64,000 bases of DNA from Mesocentrotus franciscanus (GCA_037976565.1 CP137674.1:33607216-33671215), one strand, 5' to 3'; positions 48,362 through 61,465 are shown, numbered from the stretch's first letter. The notes: generated from the letters alone by a model not told the origin. Program-made: numbers and translations.

Positions 48362-48572
48362 GCTACTACCACTACTACTACTACTACTCTACCACTCCCA
48401 ACTACTACCACTACGACTACTAGCACCACTACTACTACTACTGTACTACTAACACACAACTACCAATACCACTACTACAACCACTACCAACTACCACACC
48501 ACTACCACCACTACTACCACCACCACCTCACTACCAACCACTACTGCCGCCAATACTACTACCACTACTACA

Positions 48573-48613
<41 letters not shown>

Positions 48614-48788
48614 GACTACTACAACACACCACTACTACTACTACTACTACTACTATTACTACAACCACTACTACAACCACTACTACTACTACCATTATCC
48701 TCCCTCCCACTACACTACTACTGCTACTACTACTACTACTACTACTAACTACTAACTACTACCACTACGACTACTAGTACTACTAGTA

Positions 48789-48840
<52 letters not shown>

Positions 48841-48875
48841 AACCACTACTACTACTACTACTCCTCCTCCTCCTC

Positions 48876-48921
<46 letters not shown>

Positions 48922-49060
48922 ACCACTACTACTACTACTCCTCCTCCTCCTCCTACTACTACTACTACTACTACTACTACAACCACTACTACTACGACTA
49001 CTACTACTACTACTACTCCTCTTCCTCCTCCTACTACTACTACTACTACTACTACTACTT
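48176..49060 (+). repeat. Second large (TAC)n array with CTC interruptions
   Basis: Mostly (TAC)n with ACC and TCC variant blocks; several near-identical sub-blocks (CTCCTCCTCCTCCTAC) repeat between 48,860 and 49,035, suggesting segmental expansion. It sits just downstream of the PTP exon in its transcription direction. Confidence 0.95.
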
Positions 49061-49230
49061 TGTATCTCCACCCCATCTGCGCAACCGTTGGGAATTCAAT
49101 CTTTAAACATTTTAATTATATATGTTTTCTCTTCAAAATACAGAAGCAGTACAAAATTGTGAGGTCTTTAAAACTGTGAAAATGTATTAACCGACGTAAT
49201 TTCAAAATTGACATTTACTCGTACTACTAC

Positions 49231-49359
49231 CCTGTCGTCTTGGCTCTTGTCATTAAGCATGACGATAGTGGATGGTTTATAGACAAGGACCATAGACCAG
49301 AAATCAGACACAGTGTTTGACATCGGCATCTGGGTTGTCATGAATGTACAATGGACTCC
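49231..49359 (-). CDS. Receptor-type PTP domain exon (TQ...TVSDFW / TIVMLN)
   Basis: Acceptor tcatctttcag|GGAGTC, donor GACAGG|GTAGTA, 129 bases, 43 residues, phase 0-0. It encodes TFMTTQMPMSNTVSDFWSMV and then TIVMLND, matching the PTP core FIATQxP...TVxDFWxMV...TIVML. MTTQM replaces the usual FIATQGP, which resembles the divergent second domain of receptor PTPs. The catalytic HCxxGxxR exon was not found at lower coordinates, where a 0.9-kb trinucleotide array follows. Confidence 0.65.
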
Positions 49360-50045
49360 CTGAAAGATGAAGAAAGAATAATTACAATATCCGATAACAA
49401 CATGAGAACCTCGCCACCTACTTCCATTGTCGTGAAATACTATAATAGCTGCCAGTGTCAGTATCCTAAAAGCACAGGCACCCTAGGCGGAAAGGGGCTC
49501 ACTAAAAGCACCCTACACTTATCCCCTTCATGGCCCCCAACAGTTTCTAATTCCAACATAATTCATAATAGACATAATAATCCTTATATCTTTTATAGTA
49601 CATTCTATATTATAATGGCGACAGTATATGTACATTTAAGGGGTATAAATGGATCCGAAATTCAACAACGGTGTCACTATTATGAAATATAGAAACTGGA
49701 AAGATTGATCATATTATGACTCCATCAATCTAACCGCACATTATACAGTTGTCAAATTCATTTTGCAAGCTTTAGTATTAAAACAAGTCACTAAAATACG
49801 ATAAGAAACACAAATACTTTTTGTGCTTTAGATAGCCTATAGTTATCAATAATATCAATAATACGAATAATAGCACATGATATATATCTATGGTAGCTGC
49901 CTACCCCCAAGGCGTCTACAGTTTTTATGTTGAACACGAGTCAAATGAAGATGTAAACGGTATCAATGTCATTTAATCCTTCAGTTTTTCTGACACAAAT
50001 TTGCATGTGTAAATTTAATCACTTGACTCAGAAAGAACATCTCAC

Positions 50046-50105
50046 CTTCATGTAACTAGCATTGATGTAATCATGGTCTGGGGAGTCTAGTATCACACGA
50101 TTTCT
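50046..50105 (-). CDS. Receptor-type PTP domain exon (DYINASY motif)
   Basis: Acceptor ttctagtgcag|AGAAAT, donor ATGAAG|GTGAGA, 60 bases, phase 0-0. It encodes RNRVILDSPDHDYINASYMK, the KNRY...DYINASY segment of protein tyrosine phosphatase domains, and splices in phase to 49,359. No preceding exon is recognised, so the gene may be broken or its partners may be far away. Confidence 0.65.
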
Positions 50106-50499
50106 CTGCACTAGAATGATATGGACGCAAAAGAATATTTCAAACGGCGTTACGCTATAACGCTACATCTCAACATTATTTTATACTAAAACGAGCACGA
50201 GTAAATATCGACTTTTTTGATATTTCACCGTAAACTGTGTGAAATAAAACCAATGGGGAGTTGACATGATGGACTGCTTGACCCTGGTAAACATTAGTTC
50301 ATAGAAAAGTGTATGTACAATTTAGGAGGAAATGTTTCTCGTCCAAATAAATAGGACCTTCCGAATACAAATAGTAGGTCTATCGGTCATCGGTGGATAA
50401 CAATCTTTGTGTTTTTTCCTTCACGTTTTTCGCGATGCGCAGTGAATTCCATCTTTCGTCGGCACGCAATCACTCGGTGGAGGGAGGTTCACGTTTTGC

Positions 50500-50680
50500 T
50501 ACGTCATACGATCATCCCTCATTGAATAGCATGGGATCCAGCCTCATCTATAATCGGCTGTCATGTAGCACCGCACGCCGTATGCACCAATCAACATACA
50601 TTGTCATGGATGACGTCAATCAAACCACTATTACGTCATGAGTTCACACTACGTCATGAATTCACGTTACCTCATGACTT
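50500..50680. promoter_or_regulatory. Cluster of CRE/ATF-like ACGTCA motifs
   Basis: ACGTCA or close forms occur at 50,501, 50,613, 50,633 and 50,651, plus a variant TTACCTCATGAC near 50,667. The TACGTCATGA(G/A)TTCAC unit is repeated. It is a candidate regulatory patch or a small tandem repeat about 400 bases upstream of the PTP exon at 50,105. Confidence 0.35.
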
Positions 50681-51072
50681 CTGTGTACTTCATATTCACG
50701 GATGTCCTTTCAAATCAACGAGCTTTGTCCTGATTTGTGAGGAAAATAGCTAAATTTAAATATTTTCAGGGCAGATATTCAAATATAGATGTTGGGGCGT
50801 AATCATGTTTATGTCCAAATAAAGACTTAACTTGAGATTTGATAGTAAACAACTTTCATAATCTTGAAGACCCCCGGTTGCCATTGAGTAGTTTGGATTA
50901 TAGAAAATCTATACCTCCAGGTAATTAAAAACATGTTTACCAATATCAGAAACAAACAAAAATCAGACGCACGGCGTAAATTTACAGACAAAAGAAAAAA
51001 TATGGAAACTGAAAATAGATATGAAAGTGTTATCTTTGACGTAGGATGATGCAAATTTGTGATGTTAGTTGA

Positions 51073-51718
51073 AGAGGGTTAAATTTACATGTGGTCAATC
51101 CTCATAATACATTATCCCGGAAATTAATCAGACATAGGGATCCAGATGTATGGAATTCTTTACCTAACAATATTCGAAATATAAAATCACCAAACTCCTT
51201 TAAAAGAGCACTCAAATGTATTATCATTTCACAGATGTAAGATATCACTTACATATATATATAAATCTATATATCAGTTCTCATTATATCGAACATAAAT
51301 TTAATTCTCTTATGATCTATAAAACATTTTACGAGACTTAACAATATACATCTTTTTTCTTGTTTTTCTTTTTTGTTTTCTTGTTCTTTGTAAATATTGT
51401 AAATAGTTCCCAACCCTTTATGAATTTTATTTGTCATATATTATATACTTGAAAGGTGTTGTAACGATTCAAGCTCTATTTGCTTATGTTTCATCACATT
51501 TGTGTGTTCATTCTTTAAACTGTATAATAGTTGCAACTTGTATTTGATAAAACATTGTTATATTCCTTTTTTCATGTGAAGTCAATTCAAATGGATTGTA
51601 AAATTGAAAATGATTTGTTATATTATATTCTTTTTCATGTGATGTTAACTGCAATGATTTGTGAAACTGTGAACATGCATAGATAAATAAATAAATAAAT
51701 AAATGAATAAATAAGTTC
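51073..51718 (+). mobile_element. 5'-truncated LINE: C-terminus of reverse transcriptase ORF plus 3' end
   Basis: The frame running to the stop TAA at 51,238-51,240 encodes NTLSRKLIRHRDPDVWNSLP then NIRNIKSPNSFKRALK, the W-N-S-L-P...S..F+..LK ending common to non-LTR retrotransposon ORF2 proteins. A TGA at 51,070-51,072 interrupts the frame upstream. AT-rich 3' sequence follows and ends in (AAAT)n near 51,715. Typical dead-on-arrival copy. Confidence 0.65.
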
Positions 51719-52483
51719 TTATTATTGATTTGACCTTTGACATGAGTACACCAAAAACTTTGTATTGTATGCTTCATGTTCCTTTCGTTGAGTGTAATAT
51801 TGTACTGTACTGGTATAATTATGTACCCTTGTTGTGTACATATAGTTTGTACTATTTTGTTATTTGATTTAAGTTACTTATATCAATTATTTTTTTCTCT
51901 CACTGTTATACAAGTTTTATTAGTTTTCAATTAATTTGTAAAATTATGTAATAGAAGATAATGAAGGTACAATTTAGTGGACTTTTAATTGGGATTGTTT
52001 TCCAGTCTGCTCGATGAGTCTAAATAACTTTGCTATGTATTTTCCATGTATGCGGTCAGTCTTTGATTTCGAGCATGACATTAACATATAAAAATATAAT
52101 CAAAGCCAGCTTCTCAGAATGTCAGATACTGGTTGAGTAACAAATACATGGGCAGGATAATTGTCTTCTCTAGATATAAGTGTATCGATGAATATTTGAA
52201 ATACATAACGGAAGCCTCACAGAAAACGTGAAGAAACAATGGATGTCTGATTCAAAGAAGACCCCTCCCCGGGCCCCACCTCCACATAATCCCATTCCTC
52301 TTAGCTCCCGCTTTCTATTTCTTGTTTGTTAGCAGATTCACTTTATATTCTAAGGAATGTCAAAAGAACCCAAAACAAAAGGACAAATTAAACTGAAAAA
52401 ACAACAACACTGAAATAAAACCACAAAAAACAACTCAAAAAGGTTTCAATCTGAACCTTTCTTTACTAATACACCTCTTTCAT

Positions 52484-52500
52484 TCTCTCTCTCTCTCTCG

Positions 52501-52537
<37 letters not shown>
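52484..52537 (+). repeat. (CT)n microsatellite with CGCG interruption
   Basis: TCTC run broken by CGCGCG. Confidence 0.93.
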
Positions 52538-52541
<4 letters not shown>

Positions 52542-53034
52542 ACAACCTACCCTCGTCATTCTATATATTTCTTTTTCCAGTTCGGGTAATACAAGGAGTA
52601 CATTTTAATCAACTCAACAGGGAAGGAGTTATTACAGATAGAATAGCTTACGGGAGAAGACTTTTAAATCCCTAATATTGGCAATATGTTGAAATGAAAG
52701 TTTAAAATGATCGGGGGTTTTCCCGTATACAAATTGGTTACGTCAACGCATTTGACACAGTTCATTTGATTATTTCAGTTTTAATCTTTCTTCACGTCTA
52801 TTCGAATTATTTTGTCATCGTTCTTCAAACTTTGCCCTATTACGGGGATACTGGTCATTGACCCTTTATTAGGACAATATAGCAAACAATAAAATGAAAT
52901 AAAATTAATTCATAAAAATTAATTAATAACAATTAATAAAAATATACCAGTTTTATGCCAGTTTGAAAAATAGAAAAGCTGATCAATTTAGTCCTCCTAA
53001 AGACATCGTACACTTGAGACATACTTAACTGACA

Positions 53035-53320
53035 TTTCCTCTACTCTGGCCTTTGGCAAGACATTGATCTACATTTGCTACTCTCCACCCAGTTGTTAAA
53101 TGGGTACCCGGTAGGATGCGAAAGCCAATGTGGTATTCTTAGCAATTTGAGCTTAGAAGCTCTTGCTGGAATGCTCCCCAGGGAGTGGGGAAAGTGCATA
53201 CATTGTATGCGGGCAAGCCAGAATCCGATGACCGGGGGTAATAACTGTAAATCGCTTAGAAACTCGGACTTGCCGATGTATTAAGCGCTATATAAGCAGA
53301 AATATTATTATTATTATTAA
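53035..53320 (+). mobile_element. SINE body and tail, head missing
   Basis: Body TTTGGCAAGACATTGATCTA, TTAAATGGGTACCCGG, then a conserved 3' end GCGCTATATAAGCAGAAATA and (ATT)n. Its 5' tRNA head is lost. Related blocks occur at 30.7, 40.5, 43.4 and 57.4 kb. Confidence 0.7.
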
Positions 53321-53378
53321 ACTGGTGTAACTTTTAATGAGTCTCTCACTTATTTTCTGCTTCACTCCATTAAATATA

Positions 53379-53643
53379 TTGTTGCTCATAAAGTTGGAAT
53401 AATTTTTGTTTTATTACCTCTATTCATGACGTGATCATGATAATATGATTTATTCTTGACAGATAAAGTTCAATCTCCTCACAATACTGATCAATGCAAG
53501 TTTGACAAGAAGTTTTAGACTCTTCAGTCTAATCAATAAATTTTGAGAAGATATTAACTTTATCTATCAAGAATAAATCATATTCTCACAATCACTTCTT
53601 GAAAAGAGGTATGAGAACTATATTCCAACTTTATGGGCAACAG
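53379..53643. mobile_element. Tc1/mariner-like MITE
   Basis: Inverted ends TTGTTGCTCATAAAGTTGGA and its counterpart CCAACTTTATGGGCAACAG enclose 265 bases with long internal arms (GATTTATTCTTGA against TCAAGAATAAATC). TA dinucleotides flank both ends (53,377-53,378 and 53,644-53,645), as expected of Tc1/mariner insertion. Confidence 0.7.
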
Positions 53644-53645
53644 TA

Positions 53646-56600
53646 AATGATTGAAAACATCACTTTCAACGCTCTTTCTGCAACTTACAACACATCGTAA
53701 ACTACAACAAAGATATCAAAAACACAGATCGTAATCAAAGACTTGATTCCAGTTTGCAACAGTGAACAAAACGCACCTTTTTATTAATGAATTCATCAAA
53801 ATCAAACATTTTTTTTGAAATAATCACCATATACGTGATAACCATGTATTGATTGCCAAAATGTATAGCCATTATATAAGAAAAAACAAATATTTCAAAC
53901 TTTGGTTGTGCATAGCACAAACAGTATCTGTCTTTTGATAGCCTGTATATCTATAGACACCCATCACAACATAAATAAAATAAATTATAATTTTCTCAAA
54001 CGCGACTTTAAACAAAAATACATGAATGTGCTACAGAACAGAAGGAAAAATGAATATTTAGAGAAATTTTTTTTACCGGAGTATCACTGTTAAGAGGTTG
54101 TGAAGCGTTCATTTTTTAGATCACAAAGAGTATCGATGACTCTATCATTACTCCAATATGTTGATAAAGCAAGATTTCTTACTATTTCTTAGGTATTATT
54201 TATACCTAATTACTGTTGAAATAGGAAATGAGAAAGCTAAGACTGTTTGACAATCACTTGCTTAAGATCTTTGACTGCGGGGGAAAGCTGAATAATGCCC
54301 GACGAATTCATACTAAGATTATCACATAAACTATTACACAATAAGTAGTCAAAATTCTTTTTAAAAAATAAGAAAATTGTAAAGTAAACTTTTTAGGAAC
54401 AGACCATTTAAAGTCAATGTAAATAATTTCATGATAAAAACAAACCCTTTTATAAAATGTGAAGAATACACTACTATTATTTCAAGTTCATCATAACTGC
54501 TTATATGTTGACACATTTGTTAATTTTATGTAGATTCATGTACAGTGCTATACTGGTAACTATAGAGATTAACTACGGAACACAAATGAAAAATAAATCA
54601 GTGTAACACGACACTAGAGGGCGACATATCAATACAGTTTAAGAACCATTTACATAGGTTAGAACAGCCCATAATACCTTCCACAATACATCATAATCAC
54701 CAAAGATTATCCATGCATCATTATAGAAAGAAAATGATTTGACATGATCTACTTATTAGCCTCTGAGCCTACAGACTAACTAAATGTTGTACATGTATAT
54801 CAATGTAATTATCAAAAGTGTGTCAACAAAATTCTTTTCTTCAAATATATTAAAGGGATCGTTTAACAGTGTTAAATCTGAGATACATGGCCCTACATGT
54901 TATTAGTGTCTGTGATATGGTGTAATAATGAAGCCCTAAAAAAATTGCGCTTCAAAATGATCAAGAATTGCCTCAAAAAAGTAAAAATCTTTGATTGACC
55001 GGTTTTACCATACTCGTTTTCCCTAATAGACTATAGTGTTATGAAAACCATCAGGCGAACGGTTTTCAAAATTTGTAATTCCAATCATAAATATCTTGAT
55101 AATCAGACAGGCGATCAGCTTGTAAAAGTCATGGGGTTCCTGACTGACCTAAAGGTTTATGATTATCATTGCATCATGAGCTAAATCCAGAATTTTGTTT
55201 CAGAATCTGAGACAAAGTTACGGATCCCTTTAAAACAAATGATAATAACTAATACATTGCAATGCAAACTTGGTATACCCAACATTATGAACATGTAAAG
55301 ATTATTGCTTTTTTAGCATGATCTGATTACTGAATGATTGGTATCTATGCATTGATATCAAGGAAATAAAATCATATAACAAGAATTATTATAAGCCTAA
55401 TTAAATAAAATACAAAGAAATATACATATATCTTTACTACTAAACTATTAAGAGAATATCTATTAATCCTGACTGACTTCTGAAGAAAAAAAAGATCCTT
55501 GAAAATAAATGATGAATAAATACAATAAATACAAAAAGAAAGAACACAAATAAAGGTTTCAGATAAACTTCAAGGAATATGACTGTTTTATCAACTCAAT
55601 TCAAAGTAATGAACATACAATATTGGTCTAGAAGGTGAGTCAATATTAAAATTTGAGTGTAACTAAAACAACGAGTTATTGAACATTTTCTCATATGACA
55701 CTTATAATAAACAGGTCCTTGGTTTTAAAAAATGCCCACATAGAAAATAGAATTAATTTTGTCTCTATATTTACAGTTGCATGTACATGCCTCTCATTAA
55801 TTCTACAATATCAAGAAAATTCAAATATCTCCCTTCATTGAAAATCTTATAAATTTCAATACTATTCCCTCAGTACTTCCTGTTTACTTATTTTTTGTAA
55901 TTTCATCTGAATTCAAGCACAGAAGAACAAATTGACTTGGTCTCTGACCAACTAAATACATCAAGAAGAGGATATCTTCACCAAATTCATGACGATGACC
56001 GTCACAGTGTGAGGGTTTGCTTGTTGGTTCTCTGAAACCCTTTCAGGACAAGCATTCCACATTTCTTGGTTTGGCTCAGAAAACATTAAATCAGAGCCCT
56101 AAAACCTATACTAGTGGCATGAAAAGAAAAGGCAAACATTCTTGCACACTTTTGTTACATAATCACATTGCAATTGATGCTAGGAATTAAAAAAAGGAAA
56201 ATAAGCTGTAAAATTCTTAAATTGGATAGGTTCAAAATAAGATTTTTCATCAAAAATATTCAACTTTTCGACAAAATTTTAGCCATGTATATTGTTTTCA
56301 GAGGCATTGCATTTTATTAGAACAATGTACCATTAAAAGTTAAATCTTATTGTTGCCAATCTGAAGAAAAATGTTTGATTAAATCAGCCCAAAGAAATCC
56401 CTGTCCTGGAAGGGTTTATTCATAGCCCTGTGTCATTTTCAAGTGTTACTACTCTTAAAGTACAACAGTATGTTCCTTCGACATGGGAAGACCATCACTA
56501 AATCCATACTTTTCACAATTTTGTGTTTAGGGATCCTTCGATCAGAAAACAAAATAGAATGATGTAAAAAAATCCCGAACGTAACAAAACTCTCCATATC

Positions 56601-57357
56601 CTGCTTCCTTCAAAAGTTCAATTAGTGAGGATATACTAAGGTAGCATTTGAACAACAATATGTATCCAAGCATAATTATAAATAAAGCATTCAATAAAAG
56701 AAAATCATGAATTGAAAATCTTAAATCTACAAAATATATTTCATTTCACAATTTCAAATAAACCTATTCTCTCCTACTAATACTCTTTATAAAAAAATTT
56801 ACAAACAAATTCTTCAAGCAAATTATACATACTTGTACCAGTAGACAAAACTATTATTTACAAAACACATTTGGCAAGATAAAAAACAAAAATATGTTAA
56901 CTGCTTTACCCCTCAGCCAATATCTTTATAGATTATGTTTTTCTTTTAAATATCATTTCTTTACAGTGGATATCTGGAAGAGGAAATTGTAATGCATATC
57001 GTTTTGTACATATGAAGCATTATTTTCAACAAAAAGTCAATATATTCGTGGGAGAGTTGTAATCAACATTGTGTAATTAAATCACCAATCAATTGATAAG
57101 TTCTCAGTTTGAATGCTATGTATAAATGTATGTATTACCATTTTCAATCTCAATAAAACAAGAACTTGAACTCTTTTCATTATTGCGATATAACTTTCCT
57201 TACCATGGAGAGCAAATCATGCTCGAGAATGTTTCTTCTTTACTATGATTTTGGACTAAATAAAAATGCTGTTAATTTAAAAGCACAGTTTAACTATGAA
57301 AAAAAGAAAATTATAACCCAAAGCTTGACTCTTGAAATTTCGTTTATATTTAGTGGC
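53646..57357. other. AT-rich non-coding stretch
   Basis: No frame with domain support on either strand; contains one TTAA-flanked element. Confidence 0.55.
54850..55233. mobile_element. TTAA-flanked short inverted-repeat element
   Basis: Left end TTAA-AGGGATCGT and right end CGGATCCCT-TTAA face each other across ~376 bases of non-coding sequence. The target and terminal AGGG resemble the 14.7-kb element. Confidence 0.55.
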
Positions 57358-57625
57358 ATATAATACTAATAATGGCTTCTTATATAGCGCTCATATCCAC
57401 CATGCAGTGACACTCATGACGCTTTTAAGACATTATTACCCTGGTTATAGCCAAGCTGCCAAAGTAACTAGCTTTCAAGTATATCAGGTTCAATTTTACA
57501 CCTGTGTGGAGAGTGGCAAATTTAGTAGATTAATGTCTTGCCAAAGGACGTTAGTGCCGGGCTGGGATTTGAACCCCGAACCTTGTGATCTCCAGTCCGG
57601 TGACTAGACCACAACACCTCTACAA
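57358..57625 (-). mobile_element. tRNA-derived SINE, inverted
   Basis: Read on the minus strand: head with B box GGTTCAAATCC-like sequence, body CTTTGGCAAGACATTAATCT, end AGCGCTATATAAGAAGCC and an ATT-rich tail. It is a full copy of the same family as 53.1 kb. Confidence 0.7.
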
Positions 57626-58699
57626 TGATATTCCAGTTTAAGAAAGTAGAGCAAAGTAGACTCTTAGCCAGTTATGAATCTCTATTCATTTTGTATCAAA
57701 ACCCTGGTTGGCCTAATTGTTTTGAATATGTATACAAGTACATGTACACACTGACTTTGTGACAACATTGTACCATGGCAGTCTCCTGATTGTTCTATTA
57801 GTTGACCAGGGCCATGAAAGAGTTAAAAATATCCTGTGTTTTCTTCTGACCTGTCTATTAGAAGGTGGAAAGAGTCTAGACTGAAATTACTTTTACCAGA
57901 TTTAATTAAACTGGATTACATGACCTAAATATGTCCTCCTACATCATTTCAATCAATGTAAGATAGGTTTGATGAGATCTAATTGATAAGAGGATGTGGC
58001 TTGTCTCATCAGAATTTATTATCTTATCATTCTAAGTTAGAATGGAAAACAAATTCGAAAGAAGTCGTTCTACTGCGCATGAATTATACAATGCGAAGTT
58101 GTAACTACATGTAGTTGTTGTTATACGGGTGTGTATTATATTGCACTTTAATGATAACTATTTTTTTCTTTGTACATGTACATTGATTAAACCTTTTAAT
58201 CAGATTGTCAAATATGTTTTCAACTGTCCAGGATGTTCATGGAAAATGAGTATTTGACTGACTATAAAATTGAGGCATTCAGAGTTCTAAATTTCCAAGG
58301 ATAACACAATACACATTAACAAAATATATATCTAGAAGAATGCAGTAATTTGAAAAATGTGATGGTATGACCACTCCCCCTATTACATGCAGAGGGCAGA
58401 AAGAGAAGATGATACCTCAGTCATACTGCAAAACCAATGCCACACATACTCCAAACCAAGCAATTCTTGACCATTAGGGGTAATGTACCTTTCTTGTCTG
58501 GTCTGTGATCAGTCTTGTAGGTAAGACCAAGGTATACAGGTGCAGATTAAATAAGCAAGTAGGGTTGAAGTCATACGTAAACATACTTCCTTAAACTGAA
58601 CAATTCTTTAGACATTTGGCCAAGGGGGTACCACAGAAAATTGTATTACATTATTAGCAAAATAATCAACTATACATTTAAGTATTTGTATCACCTGAA

Positions 58700-58830
58700 G
58701 GGCCCGTCTTACAAAGAGTTACGATTAATCCAAATCAATCGTAAGTCCTCCAATAAATCTCAAGTTTGCTATATCCTATCTCTTATGTACATAGTTGCGA
58801 TTGATATCAACTCTTTGTAAGACGGGGCCC
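58700..58830. mobile_element. MITE-like element with GGGCCCGTCTTACAAAGAGTT ends
   Basis: Inverted ends of about 21 bases enclose 131 bases. The GGGCCCCGT terminus resembles the element at 16.4 kb, so the two may belong to one superfamily. Confidence 0.7.
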
Positions 58831-61271
58831 TGATTAATACTAAACAATTTCACCTCAATATTACCTCAAATTTACCCAAGAGCATTTTCATTTGGCAGCA
58901 ACAAAATACTTTTCCATTCCTGATCCAGCAGAGTACAATCAGCTGCTTCATCTCAAAATGTTTTTTATTAATATAATATACAGTATCCATTCAAAATGAG
59001 TACACCCAAAATATGTAGTACACTAAAGAGATCTATACATTGGAATATTCAACGTTTTTCAAAAGGGTGTTCTCACCTACATTTTTTTTCTTCTGTTGCA
59101 GAACTTGCTTTGCTCTATAACCCAAATCCTCTGTAAATTAATTCATTTCTCAATGGAAAACAAGAACACTTTATTCGGTAAAATGACTGCAAAGAAAAAG
59201 ATGGAATTATAATTTCCTACAAAATATCCAAACTGATACACAATAAGTTATTGATGATACTACTAGATTCCCATCTCTTCATTTTTGTTTACTTCACTTT
59301 TTTTTCTCACTAAGAGCTTGAGACTAAAAAGCTGCACATCTTTCTGGAGTATTTCAACTGCTTCTTTTGGTACATGAAACAAGATAGAGTATAGTGTTAA
59401 TTATGAGGTAAACTGAAACGTAAAACCCATAATCATGAAGAAAAAAGACCAACATATGTCATAGACGGACTTACAGTATTGACTCTGAGCATAGACTGAG
59501 CACACTGTATCATTGTAATAATAATTTTTGAGGTAATATAGTGATTAGAATCTTACTCTAAATACTTCACAACACAGATTCTGTAAACCCAAGTGTTTGA
59601 TCTACATGTACATACCGGTATTGATTGAAAAAAATATAGGGGCAATACTGTAAACTATTGCAAACTACGTTTTTACCCTCTCTATTTTCTTTTTGTAAAT
59701 TAGGTCCTCATGAACACTTTTACATGCAATTACCTGTCACAAACCTAGCACGCTGCAAACTACAGTTTACCAAATATTTGTTTAAGTTTTACGCATTCTA
59801 AATATGTTGAGATGGAGTGAGAGCTGCAAGTATAACTACACATTATTTAAATTTGACTTTTATAGGATTCTGCACCCGGCATGTACACTCACAATGTAGA
59901 ATGTGTAAAACAAGATTGTTCCCATAGTCAAAATAATCCCTTTTATGAAGGGGAAAAAAGAGAGATATTTTGCAAAAAGTGAGAGAGCATGTAGCACAAA
60001 AAAGAGCACATTTGCAGGCAATAAAACTCCTTGGTATTTAAAGGAGGGGTGCTACCCACAGCATTCCTTATTGTTTACATCACAAATACTAGTATTATGT
60101 ATTCAAAAACTCTTCTAATCTTCAGATTTCTGATTTTTCACTGAAAGATACTTTTAGATTATCCCTATCCACACACAAAATTGAGCAGATGTTGCCTGGA
60201 AAAGAAGAAAAGTTTGCAGATATGAGAACAGTCTTGCATACACAGTTTGATGCCAGGCAAACACCTACATGTATGTAAGGCTTTGGTGACAAACCTATCA
60301 AAGGTACAAACCAAAACACAATCAAGATTTCATTGCTCTACTACTACTCTGAGTTGACTACCATCATATTATTTCCCCGAGTTGTGGAAAGGTCTTTTTA
60401 CGTACAGACCAACTATGAGACACTTCACTTCAAATGTCTATATAACATGATACACACCATTTGTTATCTCTCCAGTTTTCTAGAAATAGCATAGAAAACA
60501 CAAAATACACGTATTATTCTGATTATATGCAAACTTGGAGTCAGGAAAATTGTAATAAAATATATTTGCAATGCCCTATCATTACATTTTCTGTGCAGAT
60601 GTGCGAAAGATAAGAAAATATATTTCTCACATTCAATACGTAAAAAATACACAATTTTCTTCATTATGGTGCTTCTACATTTTGCAATGCTTTTTTTCTA
60701 AGGCATGGTTTTATTTTGTCTGAGCTCACGTAAAAATATGTTGAATTTATTGGAAGCAATGGATGTCATATCAGACCAATGGGCAGTTTTAAGGTGTAAT
60801 AAACTTATTACAAATATGTCCTTGATTCTATCCCAGTAAAATACAAATAATTTGGAATTACATAGCACTTAATAGAATTGCTTTTTAAAGTGCATTGGCA
60901 TTTTTCTTTGGGGTACCAAGGAGGAAAGAGCCAAAGACAGATTTATGTCTTGTAATGTGCAAATGAAACACAATGTAGTGTTCATGACATGCACATTTTA
61001 ATGTATTTCCTTCCCATCAGTAGATATCAAGATTGGATAGTAATTTCTTTTTAAAAAAAAGACTGATTTAAACCTGGCTTAAAGAGAAGGTTGAGTTCTG
61101 GGAAGAGGTGAAAAATAATTTGTGAGCATTATTATTGTTATTGTACAAGTGTGGAAGAACATCAGATTAAAAATGTTCCCTGAAAAGCATGGCTCTTCAA
61201 ATGCCTTAATATTCTAAATATGGCATGTAACAGCATAAAAATCGGGATGGATTTTTATGCCACATGTTCGT

Positions 61272-61465
61272 GTAGTCCCATATACATCTTTCTGTGTACA
61301 GTGCTTGTAACTTTACCCAAAATGGGCCAAATTTCTTATCATTTTGATGATTCCAGAACCTTGCAGTACACACCAATACTTATATGCTAGATGATCAACC
61401 TGTTCTGATCGATTCCACAACGTTTCTTTCACAATGCAACCGCATGACCAGAACTCAACTTTATC
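61272..61465 (-). repeat. Dispersed repeat, copy 2 (inverted relative to copy 1)
   Basis: Runs from GTAGTCCCATATACATC to CATGACCAGAACT and matches copy 1 on the opposite strand along its whole length with few differences. No open frame is conserved. Confidence 0.8.

Noticed and set aside
57332..57607. 91-residue plus-strand frame ending LNPEPCDLQSGD
   Set aside because: It is the antisense translation of an inverted tRNA-derived SINE.
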